The notes under the pieces were generated by a model, which was not told where the DNA came from, made no database searches, and was given only the letters and a program-made list of their open reading frames with translations. Of a stretch of 64,000 nt of DNA, positions 38,301-53,300 are shown piece after piece; the first letter of the stretch is position 1, and every line of letters begins with the position of its first letter. This stretch comes from Prinia subflava (Eukaryota; Chordata; Aves; Passeriformes; Cisticolidae), in NCBI RefSeq assembly GCF_021018805.1, contig NC_086258.1:21172692-21236691 (forward strand). The letters are read 5' to 3'. A program made the translations under genes and the position numbers.

Positions 38301-41300
38301 TGCTTGGTCTTTCAGACTGTATCCAGATTAACCAGAAATTCCTACTGATGTCCAATCTGACCCTTCCTTGCCTTCTGTTTGTGGGACTCATGAAATCAGA
38401 ATTGCAGTCACAATGTCACAGAATCACATGAGGTTTGAGCTGGAAGGGGCTTTAAGCCCATCCAGTCCCACCCCTGCACAGGCAGGGACACCTTTCACTA
38501 TCCCAGGTTGCTCCAAACCCTGTCCAGAAAAACTCTGTCCAGCTTTAATATTCCATGAAATGGAAAACCTTTCTTTTTTGTCATGTAAGAAAGGTATTTT
38601 GGGGGATGGAGGGTTAATGAGCATCCTGGTCTACAGCTTCTTCCAAAAGATTTCTTACCTTGACAAGTGACCTGGAAAAAGGAATTGAGGAGAGACTACA
38701 AAATGTTGAGCCTCATCCACAAAGAAGCTTTTCCTTTTGATATCTACGACTCGTTTGTTGAAGTAATTTTATCAAAAAAAAGTACAGAATATCTTTTGTG
38801 CCTTTTGAAAGATTCATCCCTCGCACACTCATAATATATAGAGGGGTTCCTGAGGTTTCACCTTTAATCTGTGTCTCCCATAGTTAGTTTGTTTTATGTT
38901 TTCCAGTGAACATTAGCAGCGTGTATAAATACATTGAAAATTATTGGGTGAAATGTTTTTTATCTAATAAATTTTGATGACAGATCATAAAACATTGTGT
39001 AAAGATGCACAGGGATGATTTTAGAATACTTGCCACACAGCTGGGAGCCCATTACAAATTAGAACACAAAGATTTATGTGCTGCTCTGCAGCATGCTTTA
39101 ACACAATTTAAAGAAACGTTAAGCAGGAAAATGCATTCTGCAATTATTTAATAATGCATTCAGTATCAGTGTTACTTTAATTTGTTGAGGCATCATTTTT
39201 CCTTTCTAGAACTCTAAAAATAAGGCTGCCAACGTGGTCATGCCTTGTCCAGTTGGTGCCATCAATGTGTATTGGCCTGGTTATTTCCTTTAGCTGGGCC
39301 TTTGCATTGCTAAGCAGGGCTTGGGCTTTATGCTCTTATGTTTATTTTATGTAAATTTTCTTTTTCCAGTTGCATTTGATAATTTGCTTGTGGATGACTC
39401 TGAAAGTTTTTTGGATGACTCTGAAAGTTTGTTGTCTTGTCTCATTTAGGTCAGAAACGTTATTGCAATAATCCTTAATCCATTATTTGAGAGGGTTGTT
39501 CTTGATGCAGGCACCCACCCTTGAGGGGACTTCAATGGCTGCTTCAGCTCACTGCTCCCTGCCCTCAGCCAGTCCTTTGCTGGATCCAGACAGTAAAACA
39601 CTAATGAGACTTTAATTTTCTAATTATTTTTCCTTTATTTTTCTTTTAATTTTTATTTATTTAGTTTTAGGTTTAGTTTTATTATTAAGTTTTAGTGGTT
39701 TTAATTTTAATTTTTATTTCTAATTTTTTATTTGGAGGAATTGCTCTTCTCTGAGTTGAAATATTTGTGCAGTGAGAGATGTGCTTTCCTCCTCTGCTCT
39801 GCTCTGGTAAGACCCCACCTGGAGCAGCATCCAGGTTTGGGGTTCTTATCCAGGTTTGGGGTTCTTAGCACAGGAAAGGCGTGGAGATGATTGAGCAGGT
39901 CCAGAAGAGGCCACGGACATGATCCAAGAGCTGGAGCCCTTCTATGGAGCCAGGCTGGGAGAGCTGGAGAAGAGAAAACTCCATGGAGACCACAGAGCCC
40001 CTTCCAGTGCCTAAAGGGGCTCCAAGAGAGCTGGAGAGGGACTGGGGACAAGGGATGGAGGGACAGGACACAGGGAATGGTTTCCCACTGCCAGAGGGCA
40101 GGGCTGGATGGGATATTGGGAAGGAATTCCTGCCTGGCAGGGTGGGCAGGCCCTGGCACAGGGTGCCCAGAGCAGCTGTGGCTGCCCCTGGATCCCTGGC
40201 AGTGCCCAAGGCCAGGCTGGACAGGGCTTGGAGCAGCCTGGGACAGTGGAAGGTGTCCATGGCAGAGGTAGAACTGGATGGGCTTGTGTTGGAGTTTTTT
40301 CCCATGGAAACCATCCTGGAGTCTGTTTCCTCTGGGAACTCCACTCTCTGCTCGCTCCACATTTGCAGAGACAGTGGCTGTGTCACCTCAACAGGAACAC
40401 AGTGGGCACAGAAACATTTCCTGTGCCCTTGTGTCAGAGTTCCCTGTGCCCTGGCTGTGTCCCTGGGGATGTCACCACTGCCAGGCTCTGTGTCCCTGAG
40501 GAGCAGCCAGGGGCAGAGCCAGGGCCTGGTTGGTCTCTGCGTTCCCTGCCATGCAGGACCTGAGCTGGCATTGCTGGGTGTCCTGGTTTGGAAAGACAGG
40601 TGTCTGCCAGGAGAAGCTGGAGCTTCCCTTGGAATGGAGAATGTAAACCTCATCCCTCTGAATTATTATAATTTTGAAATTAAGGGGCTTTCAGGCAAAG
40701 ATATGGGAATAGTAATAACAGTTCTTTACTAGGAATATTAAAAATGTAGTAGTACAAAAAAGCAAATGAACAAAGAAAAAAACCTGACAGTCAGAGCACA
40801 GCCTGACACCCTGTTGGTCAGGCTGTTGGGAGCAGTCCAGTCAAGTCCTCCTGCAGTGCCAGATGTGGTTCTGTTGGAGCAAGGATCCTGTAGAAGGATG
40901 CAGTTTTCCTCTGAAGGTCCAGTGGTGCTGAGATGGGTCTGTTCTTCCTCTGGGAATGCACACAGGCTGCCCTGGTGTTCTGAATCCCAGGGTTTATCCA
41001 GGTGGGAATGCTGGGCTCCTCCCCTGGGTGGAGCATCTCCCAGTGGATGATGGAATTGTATCAGCCCTGCAGTGAGCCTGGATGGCCCATGGACAGCAGA
41101 TATCCCCTGGAGGGAGGATGGGTGTGGAAGAGATAAAGAACACAGGCCCCAGCTGGTTTTAACAGCTGGCCCATTAACAGAAGACTCCCACTCCCTCCCC
41201 CCAGAGTTATGAGATAACGAAAAAAATCACCTCTTCAATCAGTTTCAACATATGGGACTAGAATACATCTTGCATTGCAACCTAAGACACCGGGATACCT

Positions 41301-44300
41301 CAGGGACACCCATGGGTGTGCAAGCAACATCTCCCACTCCCCCTTCCTGCTGTGTCTCCCCTCCCAGGCATTTCACATGGTGTTCCAGAAGGCCATGGAG
41401 AGGGCAGCTCCTGCTGAGAGCCTGGCAGGGCGGGTGCTGAGCCTCATGGACAGCATCACCTTCTCCGTGTTCCAGTACACGTCCCAGGGGCTCTTCGAGA
41501 GGGACAAGCTGACCTTCAGTGCTCAGCTCACCTTCCAGGTAACAGCACCACCCCGTGTGCCAGGGGTCAGTGCCAGAGCAGCCCAGACAGGGGCTGGGGG
41601 CTTGGTTGTCTTTTCTTGGAATCACAGAATCATCCAGGCTGGAAATCCCTCCCAGACCTCTCAGTCCACCCTGATCCCCACCTTGTCCCTAGCCCAGTGC
41701 ACTGAGTGCCACCTCCAGACCTCCTTGGACACCTCCAGGGATGGGCACCCCAAACCTCCCTGGGCAGTTCCCATTCCTGAGCACCCTTTCCATGGGGAAA
41801 TTCCTGCTCTGCCCGCCCTGCCCCTCCCCTGGCCCAGCCTGAGGCCGTTCCCTCTTGTCCTGTCCCTGTTCCTGGGAGCAGAGCCCGACCCCCCCTGGCT
41901 GTCCCCTCCTGTCAGGAGCTGTGCAGAGCCACAAGGTCCCCCCTGAGCCTCCTTTTGTCCAGGCTGAGCCCCTTTCCAGCTCCCTCAGCTGCTGCTCACA
42001 GGATTTAGTCCTGCCAATAACAGGCACAGATTCTGTGTTGGATTTGAATTATGCTGACAAAGGTTATTTGAGTGAGTAATTCCTGCTTGCAAGACCTGCA
42101 AAAAATGGCAAAGCCTGGAAGGCCTCTTGCATTGAACCTGAAGAAGTGCTTGCTGCAGAGCTGGTGTCCCATGTCCACAGTGTTTGTATAATCTTTAGTG
42201 TCCAACCTTGCCCTGCTGCCAGGGCCTTCACCTCAGGGTGCTCTCCACCTACCTGGAACATTTTACCACATGGTTTTCCCAAATTTTTTCCTGTCCTGTT
42301 GCCAATCTCCACACTTGTTCCTGGTCCTCTTTTGGGACACTCAGAGCACCTGCCTGGTGTGTCCATCACACCTCTCCAACACGGGGCACTCTGAACATTT
42401 TAGCCGCACATTTTTCCAGCACATGAATTGAATAATTAACCTGCTGGAGTTTGTTGTTGCTCTGGGTAATGGCTGCTCTAGGATATCTTGTTTGTTTGGA
42501 ATTACAGATACTTCTGATGAATAAAGAAATCAACCCAGCGGAACTGGATTTCCTGCTCAGATACCCAGCAGAGCCTGGAGTCACGAGCCCTGTGGAGTTC
42601 CTGTCTGACCATTCCTGGGGAGGGATCAAGGTACCTGATCCATGGGAAATCAGCTCCCCTCATCTCCCCTAAAATCTCTTCAGCCCTTCAGAGGATCCTT
42701 GTTGCATTTAGTGAACACAGGCCTGCGTTTGAGGGGCAGCGCAAAAAGGCCACAGACATGGAGAGTTCTGCAGGTCCAGCACTGATTTTGAGGGCTCTTC
42801 CTGTGCTCTCATGTGTGTCCCCAGGAAGATGGTTCTTCCCTCTGAGATTTTAGGCTTCTCTCTGTTAGACCAGACTGAGAATACCCTCAGGGGTTTGTGG
42901 CTGTGGTTTGTAAAGGACAAGGAGATGCTCCTGTGTTTGGGAAGGATTTCTGCAGGGATGTGCTGGGGCTGGAGCTGTGACAGCTGCCAGGCCTGCAGGG
43001 GAATTCTGTCATGGAAATGGGCAGACCTGACACCTGCCATGTGTTTGGAGTGAGAGGGGAGGAAAAGCATCCCAGAAGGATGAGAATTATCCCATACTTG
43101 CTTCTATGTGTCAACAAATCTGCATTGTGCTGAGTTTGGACCTGATTCAGCGGGGGGGGTTTGTTTTCTGAAAAGGGCCCAAATATTCTCCACCTTGGGT
43201 GTGTTCATTCCCACCTTGGGTGTGTTCATTCCCACCTTGGGTGTGTTCGTTCCCACCTTGGGTGTGTTCGTTCCCACCTTGCTGGAGCTGGGACTGTGTC
43301 TCTTGTCTGGCTGTGGTGCTGATCAGTCTCTGGCACCTGTGGTGATGCAAGAATCAATTTTATTTACAGCAAGTTTTCTCTGTGGGGCTTGAGGGCACAG
43401 GTTAGTGCTGGTGCTGGGTTGATGGTTGGACGTGGAGGTCTTAGAGGTCTGTTCCAACCTCTGTGATTCTGCAAGTCTCTGTTACTCCTGTCATGCCCAA
43501 GGATGCTTTTGCCACCTGCCTGCAGGTGATACACCCTCCAAACAAACAGCTGCTGGGTTTGCAGCGAGTTTTCCTTGTGAGGTGACCCCTCCTGTGCTGC
43601 CAGTCCTGCTCCATGTGGCTGAAATGGGCTTTTCCTGTTCCCTGTGTGGTTGTCTTCCAGATGAGCCCTTCCCACTCACCTTCCTCTTCCCCGCTGAAGA
43701 GGGTTTGTGGCTTAGTGGGAGCTGTGATCCCCACTGTGCTGCTCTGCACGGGAAGGTTTCCAGGTGTGCTGCACACCTCAGCCTGCATCTCCAAGAGTCA
43801 CTGCCCAGTAATCTGCACTAATTTTATGAATTTCAGGACTTTCTGATAGTGAATTCTGCATTATCAGACACTGAATACCCTTCAGATTGTCTTTTGTGTT
43901 GACTGTAGTATTGATTTTACTATAAATAATATGGTTGGTGTCAACTTTTATTAGTGTTTGTGTTGATGTCTGTTGGTTTATTAGCCTTTGAGGTTTTGGC
44001 AATTCTAGTTACTTGAGGCATGGGTTTAGGAAAATCATATTTTGTCACAGACTGCTATAATTAGGTTAATTAGTCATGGCTTCCACACAGCTTATTAGCA
44101 GGCTAAAATCTCCTTTTCTTATATCAAGAAGATTAAATGCTATAATAAATTGTTTCTTCAACAAAGCTTGAGCAAAGTACACTTCAGATTTATATTTCGA
44201 ATTCAAAGTGAAATTTAGCATTCTGCTGATTTTTCACAGAAACATTGCAAATGTTCCAGCCCAAAGGACTCCTTTTGCCAAGGGGTTCTGGCCAAGACAG

Positions 44301-47300
44301 TGCCAAAAGAAATCAATATTGATATTTGTGGCCCGTTCTGAGCCTCCCACTTTGGGCACATTAACTTCCAAGGAAACCTCATTAAATGTTGAGGGCTCTG
44401 GGCATGCAACTGGCCTTGTGTGGCTTGACTTATTATTTATTGTTGGGGCTTGATTAATAATATATAGAGGCCAATAATCCTTTGCAGCTGCGTGGTTGTT
44501 TGCAGCTCATGGTGCTGGAGCATCTCATTTAGGAAACACTCATTTATGATTTAGTTTCCCAGCTTGTTTCAAGTTCAGCACAAAGTTTCACAGAGCCTTT
44601 TGCTGTAACCTGTGTGCCAGGGGAGGTTGGTATTCACCTCTGGATGAAGAAACCCACAGCCCTGGCCAGAATGATGTTGTTTGTAGGGAAAGGTAATAGC
44701 TTTTATTATATCTGCTGATAGATGTGGGAAAATAGAAACATTTCGGGCTCTTTGCTGCTTTTTTAAAGCTGAAACAGAAATTGAATTCAAGCTAAAGGCT
44801 GAGAAAAGCTGCTCTGAGCTTGGCTTGATTCTGTTCATCAGTCAGACGTGTGGGAGGGAATGGTACCTGTGGAGCCCCCATGGAGGAGCTTTGCTTGGCT
44901 CTGGAGCAGGGGAGATGTTAGCAAAGGGCACAGTCATTGCCTTGGTGCCAATCCTGCCTCTGGGTTACTGAGGGTTACCTGAGAGCAGCAAGGGGACAGA
45001 ATTTTGTCATCTAATTAAAGCTGTGCTTTTGCTGAGTGCCTGCCTTTGGTGCTCAGTGGAGCTGGTCATTTCAGTCCTAAGGCCTCTCATTTGCAGGGGC
45101 TTAGCAGTGATCCCTTGAGAAGGCAAAAGTGTTCTTTTGCTCCTATAATGAGGTTTTCTGTCTCTTTTCAATTTCCTTTATTGCAGCCTGTTGTACCATT
45201 CTCCCCCTCTGTGTTCCCAGTGTCTGCTGTGAAACTTATTATTTCTGTTGGTACTTCTGGAAACATTTTCTGTGTCCATGCACAGCTGGCACATTTCTGC
45301 TGGCTTGGCTGGTGGTTTCCTCGCCAGTAAATGTGTGGACACACCTCAGAGCTGCTGCTGGAGCTGTGGCCACAGCCAGGTGCAAATGCCATTTGGGAAT
45401 TCTCCTTGTGAGATTGAATTAACGCAGAATCCATGCAGAGGTTGTTCTCTGGAGGGTGAGTGTTCTCTGAATTCACCTGAGTTGATGCTCTCTGGTCCTT
45501 TGAACCCTGTGTGAAGCCCAGGTTGCCCTGTTGAGCTGTTCTTGGTTATCCCCAGGGCAAGGGTAGGCAGCTCAGAGAAGCTGAGCATGAGATTGAAAGG
45601 ATCTCATTTGGGTTTAGGGTTGCTTGGTCTTTCAGACTGTATCCAGATTAACCAGTGAGATGAGCCAGCAGTTGTTTGCTGCCCTGGCAGCTCCTGACTG
45701 CACACAGTGAAACTCCCCTGACCTCCCCTCCCATGGGCAGCCCTGCAGTGGCCTGCCCTGGGCCATGCCCAGCCATTTCCTGGGAGCAGGAGAGTTCACC
45801 AAAGCCAAAGCTGAGCCAGCAGGACACTGGCAAATTGTGTGGCTCACCCTGAGCTGTGCCTGGCCCCCTCCTAGAGGCACAGATTGAGGAGCAGGCCTGC
45901 AGGGAGGGAGAAGCACCTTCCCCTTGCTGTGCCGGGCTCTGAGACCCACAGGCAGAAACTCCTCCTGCCCAGGGTCTGCCCCAGCCTCACTCTGGAGCAG
46001 CCCTGTGGGTTTAGGTCCGAGTTTAGACCCTGTGCCCATCAGTGGCTCAGGCACAGCCTCACACGTGGCAGGGTCACACCCTCTGCCCACGCCAGGCTGG
46101 TGCTGCCAGGGGTGCAGTAGAGCACTGGGTGTGTGCCTGGCAAAGACCACCTGAGCATCCCCTGGGCAAGCTGGGCTCTTCTCCAGCCTCACCACTGCTG
46201 CTGGAGCCAGTGGCTGTGCCCTCGTGGTTGTGCCAGGGTTGCCATTGAAATTCTCACCCAGCCAGATGTTTTTAGCTCCACGAGGGTTCAGTACACTCTG
46301 AGGGCATCCAGCACCTCACAGAAATGGCTTAAAATAATTTGGGAGATGGCTGATCAGATGTGTTTTGAAAAGCAAAAGGTTTTTGATTAAAGAGAAAATT
46401 ACAATTAAAATACAAAATTTCAATTAAAGAGAATATAACAAACAATGCAAAACAAAACAGAAGCCATGGACAGTGCAGGGAAACCCCTTTGCATCTGCTA
46501 AGACACACTGAAAAGCACCCAGGTGTGATTGTTCTGGCTTCTTTTTCTACCAAGTTTGGGATTAATACCCGGGAGTCGCAGTTCATGTTCAGACTCAGAA
46601 TTTATTATTTCTTATCTATTTACAAACTCACGAGCCCTGAGCTCTAGCTAGCAAGTTAGAGAATGCAGCTATAATGGAGTCCCTTTAACTCTTTCCAAGG
46701 TTATTTAAGCCATAATCACCCAAGGTGACATCTATATTATTTATACTTTTGACCCAATAATGACCACCCAAGGCCCGCAGTAGGGACCTTTCTCTCCCAA
46801 TTAGAAAGAAACACCCAAAACCATGAAGAAGAAGGAAGAAGAAGGTGAAGAAGAAGGACTTATACAATGCCCAAGACCCTCCATATTGCTTCACATATAC
46901 TACTGTATGCTAAAACCCAAAATTCTCGGTTTCCAGAATTCCAACACTGAGGGGCCTTGTGCTCATTCTTAAATTCACAACAATCAAGGAGGATTCTTTT
47001 GGCAAACCGCTAATAGAAACAGCTACAGGTTTTGAGACACATTTCCAAGACCCAGTAGGTGCCGCTGTCCTGGCACTGAGCCAACCATGGTCAGAAGGGC
47101 ATGGAAGATTCTGGTTTTTCTTCCTTAAAAGTCTTGAGGTAGAACTGAAACCCTTTTCCTTACTTGGAAACATTTCCTTGGGTTTTGGGATACAATGTAA
47201 CGGGTTGCCTTGGCCAAAACCAAAACCAGGAGGAGGTGAGGGTTGTTCTGGAGGGGTCACTGGGCCCCCAGCCCAGCTGCCAGGTTCTCCCAGCTCCAGC

Positions 47301-50300
47301 TCCCCTGGCTCCCCGTGGTGCACGTGGCTGTCCCCGTGTCCAGCCGTCCCCAGCAGCATTCCCAGAGCATTTCCCCAGCCTGATTTCCTTTGTGATGCTT
47401 CCTGCAGTGCCTCTTCAGTGCTGAATGCAGATGTGTCCCACGGGATAAGTGCAGCGAGTTAATGCACAGCAGGAGTACACCTGGCCAGCTTGGATTACTC
47501 CTTATCCCAATCATTTCCCTCATCTTGTTCTGAAGAGGAAGAATTTTCATTATGTAGATATGAAAACGCCACTGAAAGGGCATTGTTTAATAAATGTGAT
47601 GTTGAATAATGAGCTCTAAATACCGAATTCAGCTTTCGAGGAGGAGAACAGCCCTAGACAAAGTCGTATATTAACTCCATATTTATAATTTTGCAGAATG
47701 CAGATGATAAGATTGCGTATGTGGCTTAGGAAATAAAATACTGAATGATGTATTTTGCATTTAAGAAAACTGGATTTTTTTTTTTTTTGGACAAAAGAAC
47801 AAAAATCTCTCTTCCAACTTTCACTTCTTGCACTTCTTAGATGAGGAAAGTTTTCATTCTTTTCCAAGATTCATTGTGGCACAATCTGCTGCATACATTG
47901 TGCTCTCTGTGCATATGCAATGTCCTTTGATCAGCCTGGTCAGACAGGAAAGGCTCGCAGCTCACAGTTTCCCTTCTACATTCAGAATTATTATTATGCC
48001 AGAAGATCCTAGTCTTAATTAAATATCTTCCATTAACTCAGTTCTTCAGAGGTACAGCCTTTTAGAGTATCTCTGATAGAAAACATTGATTGTGACACTT
48101 CAATGGGCATTTATCTGCTCTCATCTAGAAGTTTCCTAAGGACATTCTTCTGTCCTCTGTATCAAGTCTCAGAGAAATATTCCCAATGTCTCACAGAAAT
48201 GCTACTTGAGAAGGTTTTACCTTTTTTTCCCCCCTTTTCTTTGCTAACCTGCTGGCTAACGATCTGATGCTTATCTGAAATATGGCAGAGATTGCCATCG
48301 CATCAAATATTTAAGGACGCACTTTGTCGGTTTGATTGCAGAGTGGAAATTGAGTTTTTCTGGATGCTCCACAGCCTCTGTCTTACCCTTTCAATCCGCC
48401 CTGACACAAAGCCTGCTGTCAGCAGAGCGTTTGGAGTGTAAATGCCTCTTTACCCTCTAAATGGAAGGAAAGGGAAGTAATGGCTTCATCCTGCCCTTGG
48501 GTCTCACCAACCCCAGGCTGGGGCAGAGGGGCTGGAAAACTGGGAAAGGCCCTGGGGGTGCTGGAGACAGAGGCTGCATGTGAATCCAGGTGTGCCTAGG
48601 TGGGCAAGAGGCCAGTGGCACCTGGGCTATGGCAGCAGGGCCAGGGCAGTGCCCGTCCCCTGTGCTGGCACTGCCTGGGGCACCTCCAGTGCTGGGGCAG
48701 CTCTGGGACACTCAGGACAGGAAGGACATTGAGGGGCTGGAGCGTGTCCAGGGAAGGGAATGGAGCTGGGAAGGGGCTGGAGCTGCTGAGGGAGCTGGGA
48801 AAGGGGCTCAGCCTGGAGAAAAGGAGGCTCAGGGGTGACCTGTGGCTCTGCACAACTCCTGACAGGAGGGGACAGCCGGGGGGGTCGGGCTGTGCTCCCA
48901 GGGAACAGGGACAGGAGAGGGAACAGCCATGTGGATGTGGCATTTGAGAACCTGGTGATCTTAGAGGTCCTTTTTAACCTAAACAATTCTCTGATTCAGT
49001 GATAAAGGACCTGTTGGAGCTCCTCACTGTGTGACAGAGCCCTCTCCCTGTTTCCTTTCCCTGGCTGTGGTGGTTCACATGAGGAGCTGTGGAGATTGCA
49101 GACCCAGAGCTCAGCTCGACTTGGACTGGCAGTGACCTCTGGAACCCTGGGGGTAAAAACAGAGCTTTCCCTCGTTCAGGGAACCTGAGATGGCCTTTTT
49201 GGAGGCTCTCATGGCCTGTGGTTTATCCCCACCATGTGAGCCCAGCACCGCAGCAGGAGCCCTGGGGCCACCCTCTGCCCTTCCCTCAGAGCTGGCCAAG
49301 GCTCGGCTGCAGTCTGGGGTGATCTTTGAGGGTTGCATGCCAAGGTGTGGGCCTTTGGGGACAGGACAGAGGGGAGTGGTAAGAAGTGTGAGACACCTGA
49401 AAGCACAGCTGTGAGAAGAGACTGAGGAGAGGGAAAGGGGAAAAGTTATGCCTGAGGACCTCAAGACTGAGAGGCCAGGAGGGTCTGATCTCCTGGATGA
49501 TCTTCTCTCTGTCCTCTGGCAGGGAAAAAGCAGTTGGCTCCTGTGTCAGTAAAGAGAAGAAATATGCAGGAAGTATTCCCAGCAGGCAGTGGAAGGTCTC
49601 TGTGGCACAGGGCAGGGCTGGCACCGAGTGCTGCAGCTTCCATCCCCGAGGTTCTTGGACCAAGGCTGTGCCCAGGGCTGGGGAGGAGCTCGGGGCTGGG
49701 TGCCCCAGCTCTGCCAGGAGCTCTGTAGCCCTGACTTCACGTCTGAGATGTTTTGGTTTGTGAAATTTCTTTTCCAGGCGATTTGCTGTAAACAAAAAGA
49801 GATATTTTGTTAACTGTATCTATGTTATTCATTCCTTTTAGAAGAGGGACTTCTTGATGGCACTCTGGTTTAACTAATGTGGTTGAAGAGGTGTTAACCT
49901 TGCCCATCCAATCACATTGGTCTCCTAAATAGTGTATTAAAAAATCGCATTTTGAATAAACTGCTTTTTTTTCTAGCCTTCTGAGAACTCACGGGGTCAG
50001 TGTAGTTTATTTCGTGTCCTACAGTGACACAACCCTGCAGCTTATTCCCTCTCTGCCTGTTCTTGAGGCCAGTCCTGCTCTGGTGCCACCATAAAACCTC
50101 GAGTGAGACTGTCACAGTGAGGAGCTGGGAGAATTCTCATCAGGAGATGAATCCCTCCATCTGTATCCACTTATCAGGACAGAAACACGGACCTGGAGAG
50201 CTTTCCAGCAGGGGTCAGCTGGGACAGCTGAACTCTCACAGACAGTGGGATGTGTTTTCTCTTTCAGTTTTGCTGTGCGTTGGCCCATCTGGGATTTATA

Positions 50301-53300
50301 ACAACCAAATCCAGGAAAGTTTTCAGAAATACACAAGTGCCACCATTCAGCTGCCCTCGGGAACCCACACCCAGCTTCTGGCTGTGTGTCCCTGATTTGC
50401 TGAGAGGCAGCCAAGAGTGAAGAGAAAAGATGGAAAGTATGGCTTGGGAGAAGAGCCTGACTTTGCAAGGCCCATTCTCAAACCCACTTGAACAACATTT
50501 TTTTTTTTTTTTTTAAATGAGAGAAAATGTCAACGTGAACCCATCTGGGAAACATCTCAGGCAGAATGAGGGAAGCATGGTGGGTGATTGTAAGCAATGA
50601 GAATACAAAGATTGTGACTAAGTCTCATTTCTGTTACTGACCTTTCCCATCAAGTGGAGCTGGCTCTAAGGACCTACTGGTAGGAAGGAGATGAGTGCTG
50701 AAGCCATTGTTGCCTAATTTGCAATATTTCCCTGGAAATATTCTAAGGAATGGTGGCAAGATCCAACCCATCACTCATCAGACTGCTTGTGGTGTCCACC
50801 CTGCATATTGTGATGCCCTGGGACCCTGCAGATACACAGGGAGAGTTTGTACAGTGCTGTGTTGAGGCTCTGCACACCTTCTGTCCCCATTAAAATGTGG
50901 AAGCAGTAAGGAGGAGTTTGAAGGGAGACAGGGGCATACAGTGCCTTGAGCTTGTCAGTCAGCTTCTATGAAAGAAATAAGGAGGGTTAAAACAACATTT
51001 TTGTGTTGAAAGGTGATTGAAGCTTGGCAAACCCCCATCAAATCTTTATTTTCCCCTTTGGTAGAGATTTTTCTTATGAGTTAAATTATTCAGGTAGGGC
51101 AGCTAAACAGAAAATAACACCTTCAGTGTATGAATAATACAACCCCAAACCTAGGATGGGAGAGATTGTAAATAATTCATCTTCTGCTACATTAATTCCT
51201 CTAGTTAACAGTAGTATTTAAATGGAGCAATTCATCTGCCTATACGTCTTTTTCCTGAGCTATCCAATCTATCAATTGAAGCCAGGTGCAGGTCTGGCTT
51301 TGCCATTCCTCCAGGAGCTGTCATTTTCCAGCTGTGGGGATGCTGGTTTTCCTAAAGACTCCTGGGCCAGCTGCAGGAAATGAAAGAAAGGAATTATGAA
51401 TGTTTGCTGGAACTTATATGAGCATTGTAAGTGTAAGACCTTTACAAAATGCTTGGGGGATCACAGAATTGTAGAATCTTTAAGGCTGGAAAAGATCTTC
51501 AAGATCCTCGAGTCCAGCCTTCTCCTGAATCCCACCTTGGTCACCAAAGCCCACCACAAAATTCACCCACAAGCCCATGGACAGACACCGAGGAACCTTT
51601 GTGGATCTCTGCTTAAAAACTGTATAACTCAATTCATAAGTTCCACAGCTCCTTAATTCTGCAAGTGAAATCATGACTAATCATCAGAATTTAATCATCT
51701 CCCAGATTATTACATATGGGAGAATATTAAATATCATTTCTTTCCAGTGTTGTCAGGTTGTGTGATTTTTATAGAGAGATGTTTGATGTTCAGTGTGTTC
51801 CCTACAGAACATAATTTTTTAAAGCAGAGGCACACTTTTTTTTTAAAGAAAAGCAAGATATATAAGTAAAAACTAGAAGTAAAAATCAGATATAATCTGA
51901 AGCCTCAAAAGATAACGATAGCTTTTACAAAACCCCTCAAATTCATTTATTTTGATTTCCTTCTGTCTTTTAAAACGCAGTCTCATGGCTGCTGGGTAAC
52001 TGGGTGTTAGGAGGGTTCTGGCAGCTCTGCCTTTACTGGGTCTGTTTTATTTCCACCCTGTTTGTGTCAGTGCAGGGCACAGCAATGAGGTGATTTTGTC
52101 CTGCCTTGCCCCAGAGCTGTTCTCTAGCCAGGTGACTCTGAGAAGGGGTTTTTCAAATTATAGAAATACTTTAAAATGCAGAACAATCGTGGTTTTTTTT
52201 TTTAAGATTATTTCCTTTTGGAACTGAGGGGAAGAAAACATGGTGCTAATATATGTGGTTGGGTTTTTTTAGGGTTTTATAACATCTTATAAAGCAACAC
52301 CTAAACTTGAGGCCAGTTTGAGCAGATGGTTTCCTTACAACAGTTGCCTTTTGTGATCAGAGCAAGTGTTCCCTCTAATAAATGTCCAGAACTTGCAGTG
52401 CTTTGTCTGGCACCAGGAGATAACTCCTGTGCAGCAGCAGTGACAGCAGCCTCTTGGAGCTGTTCTCTTTTCCAAAGGCTCCTCTGGATTCTGGGGGTTT
52501 CCTCTCCTCCCTGAGTGTCCTCCCTGTGCCCCCAGACATTGTCCCCACAAGGATCCCTCAGATCCTTGGCTGTGTGTGGAGAGCCCTCCCAGGCTCTGTG
52601 GTGGCAGCCAGGATTCCTGTCCTTCAAGCAGTGCCTGACCCTTGCTGTGTTTCCTGCAGCTGTGGGGAATGGGAGAGCTCTGTGTTGGACAAACCCTTTT
52701 CCTGACCTAGACATGGGGGTCCTGAGAGGTGTTTTAAAGACTTTTATTCCGTTTTCAGTCTCATGAGAAGGGTGAGATGGTACAGATGTTACAATTCACA
52801 CCATCACAATCAGAAGCCAAACTATTTCCTAATTACAAGACATTATAAGTGTTTTTTTGGCCCATCAATTTTTGCCACACAATGCTGCTAATGCCTTAAA
52901 GCCAATCATCTAAAAATACCGCCTACTACAATGCACCTTTCATAGTTCTAATTCTACAAAATCTCTGGTCTGTTTGCAAGGCCACCATTTGAAACTTGTT
53001 TCCAGTTCCATTTCTCTCTCAGCAGTGTCTGTCCTGTCCCATGGCCTTTCTCAGTCAGCACAGCTCATCTCAGAGTCTGCACACAGATGTACAGGACTGT
53101 GTGAGCGTTCTGTCAGGCTTTGGGAATTCTCTACAAATCCATTTCTCACAGCTCTGCACCTGGGAATGTGTGAACCCCACGGAGCTGCTGATGCTCCAGC
53201 TCCACAGTAATGCTGCTGCTGCTGAGAGGAGGAGCTGTCAGAGAAACCTGGACTGATCAAGCAACTTGTCTGTGACTCAGTGAATGAGAAAATACTTTCT

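Noticed and set aside
39865..40732. Overlapping 262-codon frames on both strands
   Set aside because: They fall on a sense CR1 element and an LTR start. GC-rich CR1 tails often stay open by chance and no domain is visible.
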